From Syntrophomonas sp. DTU018 (GTDB lineage: Bacteria; Bacillota; Syntrophomonadia; Syntrophomonadales; Syntrophomonadaceae), in NCBI GenBank assembly GCA_001513155.1, contig LFSR01000006.1, positions 63,938 through 127,937 of the forward strand: a DNA stretch of 64,000 nt. The letters are read 5' to 3'. Below the pieces are notes generated by a model. That model saw nothing but the letters and a program-made list of their open reading frames with translations. It searched no databases and had not been told where the DNA came from. This document shows, piece after piece, positions 60,702-64,000 of the stretch (the stretch's first letter is position 1; every line of letters starts with the position of its first letter). Position numbers and translations under genes: made by a program.

Positions 60702-63605
60702 ATGGCCAAAAAGAAAAAAAAGCAGAATAAAACCAAAGAAATAAATTCGCAACCAAGCCACCTGCCCAGGTGGCTTACTGTAGCAGTCTTTGTTTTCCTG
60801 GGAATCCTGATATTTTACCCCCCATTTTTTAGAGGATTATTTTTCAATGAAGACATGTTCATATACCATATATTCACAGCATTAGTCTTCCTTCTGATCT
60901 GGGGGCAAAAACTCTACCAAAAGGATTATACCCTCCTAAAAACCCCTCTGGACTGGGCGATATTAGCCTATGCCGGAGCTTACCTGTTGTCCCTTATCGG
61001 AGCAGTACACCCCGGCGAGGCTTTTTATGGATTTCTAAGAGTATTAAATTACTTCATGGTTTTCTGGATGGTAACCCAGGTAGTCAAAAACTTCCGCGAT
61101 TACAAGACCATACTACAGGTACTCCTGGCGGCCGGAACCGGTGTAGCGGTGGTTGGTCTTCTAGCCGCCACCGGGTATTCGGACTATCCCTCCGCTTTTG
61201 ATGGCCGAATTATATTGTCCACTTTGCAATATCCCAATGCTGCTGCTGCTTACCTGGCGGTAATAAGCTTATTAGCCATTACCCTGGTTACCGTAGAAAA
61301 GAAGCTTTCCATCCGGCTGATCTATACTACCGCAGCCTTTATAATGATATTAGTTATCCTATGTACCTTGTCCAAAGGAGCCTGGCTGATATTCATTATA
61401 GGAGCCATATTGTTATTGGCAGTTATGCCTGGATCGAACAAAATTAGTTCTTTATGGACCCTGCTGGTTGCAGCTGCGGCGGCAGGAGCAACCTATATTA
61501 AATTCTATCCAGCCATTATAGCCAAACAGCCTGCCCTGGCTTACCTTTTAATAGGTGTATTAGTGGTGGCTGTGGGGATGTTGGTCTGGGAAGGTTTGGT
61601 TTATGTTCATAATCAAAAAGGATATAAAGCTACTCTGGCTATAGCTGCCATCCTGGTGATAGCAGGAATGGGCGCCGCGGGTATGGTGCTAAATCATCAA
61701 AACGATCATTTTGAAGTCGGAGCAATTCTCCAAGAACTGGCCGGGTTAACAGACTTTTCTAATGCTAGCTATACTTCCCGGGCCGATTTTACCCGCTGGG
61801 GCCTGGATATAGTCAAGGACTACCCTGTAAACGGTGCCGGTGCAGGGGGGTGGAATGCCCTGTACCATAGTTACCAAGATTATTTAGTATTTACTACCGA
61901 AGCTCATAACCACTTCATTCAGGTCTGGGTGGAAGCAGGTACCATTGGCTTGCTGGCTTTTTTGGCTATCTGGATCCTATTTTTCCGGGCAGCATACCAA
62001 ACCTATCGCCAAGCCCGAAATAATGGCAGCACTGACCAACAGATTTTAATAGGGGGAACTTTTATTGCTGCAGTCGCTTTGGGCTTACATGCTGCCATTG
62101 ATTTTGACCTTTCTTTATCGGCTATTGCCCTAGTGCTATGGACTTTATGGGCTTTAATCAGTGCAGCTCAGAGTATTAATCACCAGTATGAACCGGCTTT
62201 CAGCAAATTTGCTCATATCATGCCTGCCTTCAGCACAGGGATAGCTATTCTGTGCTTTTTGGTCTTAATTTTTTGTGGATGCTCCTACTATGGTGCCCAT
62301 AAGCATGCTGTAATAGCTAGCCAAGCCTTGCATTCGGTTTCAGAAGATAAATCAGATCAGGAGAAAAATGAATTATTCCAGACTGCTCTAGAACATTATG
62401 AAAGGGCTGCCCAGTTGAACTCATTAAATGCTGAGTACCAAGCTGATTTAGCTTATTGTTACGCATTAACCTATTTTAGCTTGAAGGAATCTGGTAATCA
62501 GCTTGCTGACCAGTTTTACCAGCAAGCAGTATCAGCAGTTGAAAAAGCTACGGAACTGAAACCATACAATACAAAAATACGTAATTCATTGCTTAATACC
62601 ACAAATATGTTAGGTGACTTGTCTCAAGTGTTGCAACAGGCAGAAGGAGCTATGTTGTCAAGCCCACTTGACGTAAATGGTTATGAGACTTTAATCAAAT
62701 TGCTGGCAGCCGGCTTAGAGTATTATCAGCAGGAAGGTGATGATGAACAGGCCGCATTAATAGCTAGTAAAATGTTGGATGTACATCTCAATTTGGAAAA
62801 GCGTAGAGCCCAAATTAACAATAATAGACCATGGAATGGGCCTCCTCTGATACTTAGCCATGAAGCCCAGTATAATATAGCCAAAGCTGATTATTTGCTA
62901 GGTAATTATCAAAAATGTTTGGCTGTATTTAAGTCCTTTACTACCAATCTGCTTAACTTAGAGTTCCCTGATACTGGATTTAGTAATACGTCTTTAGAAA
63001 ACGAAAATTGGGTCTTGTCCACTGTAAGAGATAAGCAAGCTGTAGACGGGACCTGCCTAAAAGCTGTTGCCAAGCAAGACCAAAACGGCTGGCCTATTGT
63101 ACTAGATCTAGCTTCCAGGGTTCCGGTACAGCCAGGTGCCGAATATATATTAGAAGTCAGGTACAGAATTAATAACTTGACCGCTGGATCTATAGCTGAT
63201 ACTAGCAATGCTGTTGGCATCTGGAGCACTATGAGTGGAGAAAGAGAATCGAAAAATGTGTCTTTTGCTTTTCATAGAGGGGCAGTGGACAAACCACAAA
63301 CCTCCTGGAATATAGCTCAGCAAAAGTTAAGAGTCGATGAAGGCTACCAATGGCGTAGATTCCGTATAGGAACAGGTAGCGTGGGTGCGAGCAGTACTTT
63401 TTTCATAGATTATGTTAAGTTTTATCCCGTATTGAACGAGAACACTCCGCAATCTGTGCTAGAGCAGTACGCCTGGTATGCTGCCAGTTTGTACAAAACT
63501 GGTGCCACCATTGAAGCTGATTACATAGCCGAGCAACTAAAAACATTGAATCCCCAAGTATACTCGGCTTATGAGAAGCTCATTAACCAAGAACCATTTA
63601 AATAA
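60702..63605 (+). CDS. Wzy/O-antigen-ligase-like membrane protein with TPR and carbohydrate-binding-like domains
   Basis: A 967-residue protein. Residues 20-545 hold about 12-14 membrane segments with the polymerase/ligase motif GAGAGGWNALYHSYQDYL ... EAHNHFIQVWVEAGTIGLLA (about 380-430). Residues 560-750 look like TPR helices (ALEHYERAAQLNSLNAEYQA). Residues about 750-910 (TGFSNTSLENENWVL ... GTCLKAV ... TSWNIAQQKLRVDEGYQWRR ... FFIDYVKFYPVL) have the look of a jelly-roll carbohydrate-binding domain. It probably polymerises or ligates the lipid-linked polymer on the outer face. ATG start with CGGAGACAT ahead. Confidence 0.85.
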   Translation: MAKKKKKQNKTKEINSQPSHLPRWLTVAVFVFLGILIFYPPFFRGLFFNEDMFIYHIFTALVFLLIWGQKLYQKDYTLLKTPLDWAILAYAGAYLLSLIGAVHPGEAFYGFLRVLNYFMVFWMVTQVVKNFRDYKTILQVLLAAGTGVAVVGLLAATGYSDYPSAFDGRIILSTLQYPNAAAAYLAVISLLAITLVTVEKKLSIRLIYTTAAFIMILVILCTLSKGAWLIFIIGAILLLAVMPGSNKISSLWTLLVAAAAAGATYIKFYPAIIAKQPALAYLLIGVLVVAVGMLVWEGLVYVHNQKGYKATLAIAAILVIAGMGAAGMVLNHQNDHFEVGAILQELAGLTDFSNASYTSRADFTRWGLDIVKDYPVNGAGAGGWNALYHSYQDYLVFTTEAHNHFIQVWVEAGTIGLLAFLAIWILFFRAAYQTYRQARNNGSTDQQILIGGTFIAAVALGLHAAIDFDLSLSAIALVLWTLWALISAAQSINHQYEPAFSKFAHIMPAFSTGIAILCFLVLIFCGCSYYGAHKHAVIASQALHSVSEDKSDQEKNELFQTALEHYERAAQLNSLNAEYQADLAYCYALTYFSLKESGNQLADQFYQQAVSAVEKATELKPYNTKIRNSLLNTTNMLGDLSQVLQQAEGAMLSSPLDVNGYETLIKLLAAGLEYYQQEGDDEQAALIASKMLDVHLNLEKRRAQINNNRPWNGPPLILSHEAQYNIAKADYLLGNYQKCLAVFKSFTTNLLNLEFPDTGFSNTSLENENWVLSTVRDKQAVDGTCLKAVAKQDQNGWPIVLDLASRVPVQPGAEYILEVRYRINNLTAGSIADTSNAVGIWSTMSGERESKNVSFAFHRGAVDKPQTSWNIAQQKLRVDEGYQWRRFRIGTGSVGASSTFFIDYVKFYPVLNENTPQSVLEQYAWYAASLYKTGATIEADYIAEQLKTLNPQVYSAYEKLINQEPFK

Positions 63606-63723
63606 CAATCTATATACGTTACTGTTGTTAAACGTATCGATAACCTGACTAACAATTAGTGTTGCGAGTATGTCAAAGTAGAGGATAAGTTAAAAAGATA
63701 GCGCAAGCAACGGAGAGGAGAAC

Positions 63724-64000
63724 ATGAAAATACTTGTAACTGGAGGTGCCGGTTTTATCGGCTCTCATTTAGTTAAGAGGTTGTTAATGGAGGGACATTC
63801 TGTAACTGTTGTCGATAACCTGAGTACAGGTAAATTGGAAAATGTACCTTCAGGCGCTCACTTCTACCATCTAGATATCAGAGATAAAAGACTGTCCTCA
63901 ATATTAATCAAAGAAAATCCACAACTGATATATCATTTAGCGGCTCAAACTAGTGTACCCTTGTCTGTGGCTGATCCTGCTGAAGATGCCGCGGTTAATA
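63724..64000 (+). CDS. NAD-dependent sugar epimerase/dehydratase (partial, right edge)
   Basis: The first 92 codons are in the window: [55 protein letters not shown]. This is the N-terminal Rossmann domain of an extended short-chain dehydrogenase such as UDP-glucose/UDP-GlcNAc 4-epimerase. It would supply sugar nucleotides for the polymer. GGAGAGGAGAAC precedes the ATG. The sub-type cannot be decided from this part. Confidence 0.88.
   Translation, partial: MKILVTGGAGFIGSHLVKRLLMEGHSVTVVDNLSTGKLENVPSGAHFYHLDIRDKRLSSILIKENPQLIYHLAAQTSVPLSVADPAEDAAVN

Overview
The window comes from the chromosome of an endospore-forming Gram-positive bacterium of the class Clostridia. A Syntrophomonadaceae-type anaerobe is my guess, inferred only from gene content and repeats. 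The evidence is spore genes (gerA, gerB, spoVT, yabP, yabQ, spoIIE), strong AGGAGG ribosome sites, many TTG and GTG starts, sigma-A promoters, and the Firmicutes backbone order spoVT-yabM-mazG-hup-yabO-yabP-yabQ-divIC-yabR-ppx-spoIIE-tilS-ftsH ... folP-folB-folK ... coaX-dusB ... greA-lysS. Compared with Bacillus subtilis, hpt, hslO, cysK and the pab genes are missing from this stretch, while ndk, pan, nad, bioY and an O-acylation pair lie within it. I recognise no rRNA, tRNA, CRISPR array, prophage or intact insertion sequence.

Layout: 0-2.7 kb, a minus-strand germinant-receptor operon (gerB then gerA). 3.3-17 kb, the sporulation, division and proteostasis block. 17-20.5 kb, an HD protein and folate genes. 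20.5-27.7 kb, pantothenate and NAD synthesis in one run: a DUF2520 protein (probable ketopantoate reductase), panB, panC, panD, nadA, nadB and, after a repeat cluster, nadC. 27.7-30.5 kb, an MBOAT and SGNH-like pair for acylating an exported polymer. 30.5-33 kb, bioY under a BirA-type operator, coaX and dusB. 33.6-36 kb, a three-gene cluster of unknown role (HTH regulator plus two unknown proteins). 36-38.3 kb, greA and lysS. 38.4-64 kb, cell envelope: a secreted GH26-like hydrolase, a CsaB-MurJ fusion, a DUF5693 membrane protein, a WecA/TagO-type transferase, an LCP ligase, asnB, a multi-SH3 amidase, two further copper-amine-oxidase-like-domain proteins, and the start of a capsule or exopolysaccharide locus (Wzz-like, Wzy-like, epimerase).

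The genes between these blocks work together on spore formation, wall growth and the decoration of the wall with secondary polymers. CsaB-type pyruvylation, the lipid-linked sugar transferase, the LCP ligase, the SH3 amidase and the polymerase all fit export and anchoring of a wall polymer or S-layer.

The intergenic spaces are unusually rich in repeats. I see at least five families: (1) about 15 copies of a roughly 95-bp imperfect inverted repeat with ends like TGTCATTGCGAG; (2) a MITE-like element with GCAGGAGTRTTAGCC ends; (3) three long perfect or near-perfect hairpins with a GGGACGGTT core; (4) GTAGGGGCCGA hairpins with a duplicated 151-bp block; (5) ATCTGCGT repeats around a gene broken by a 13-bp duplication. 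Other points of interest are a DnaA-box cluster ahead of the divIC gene, the CsaB-MurJ fusion, a protein built of about twelve MORN-like repeats, and a Wzy-like protein carrying a carbohydrate-binding-like domain.
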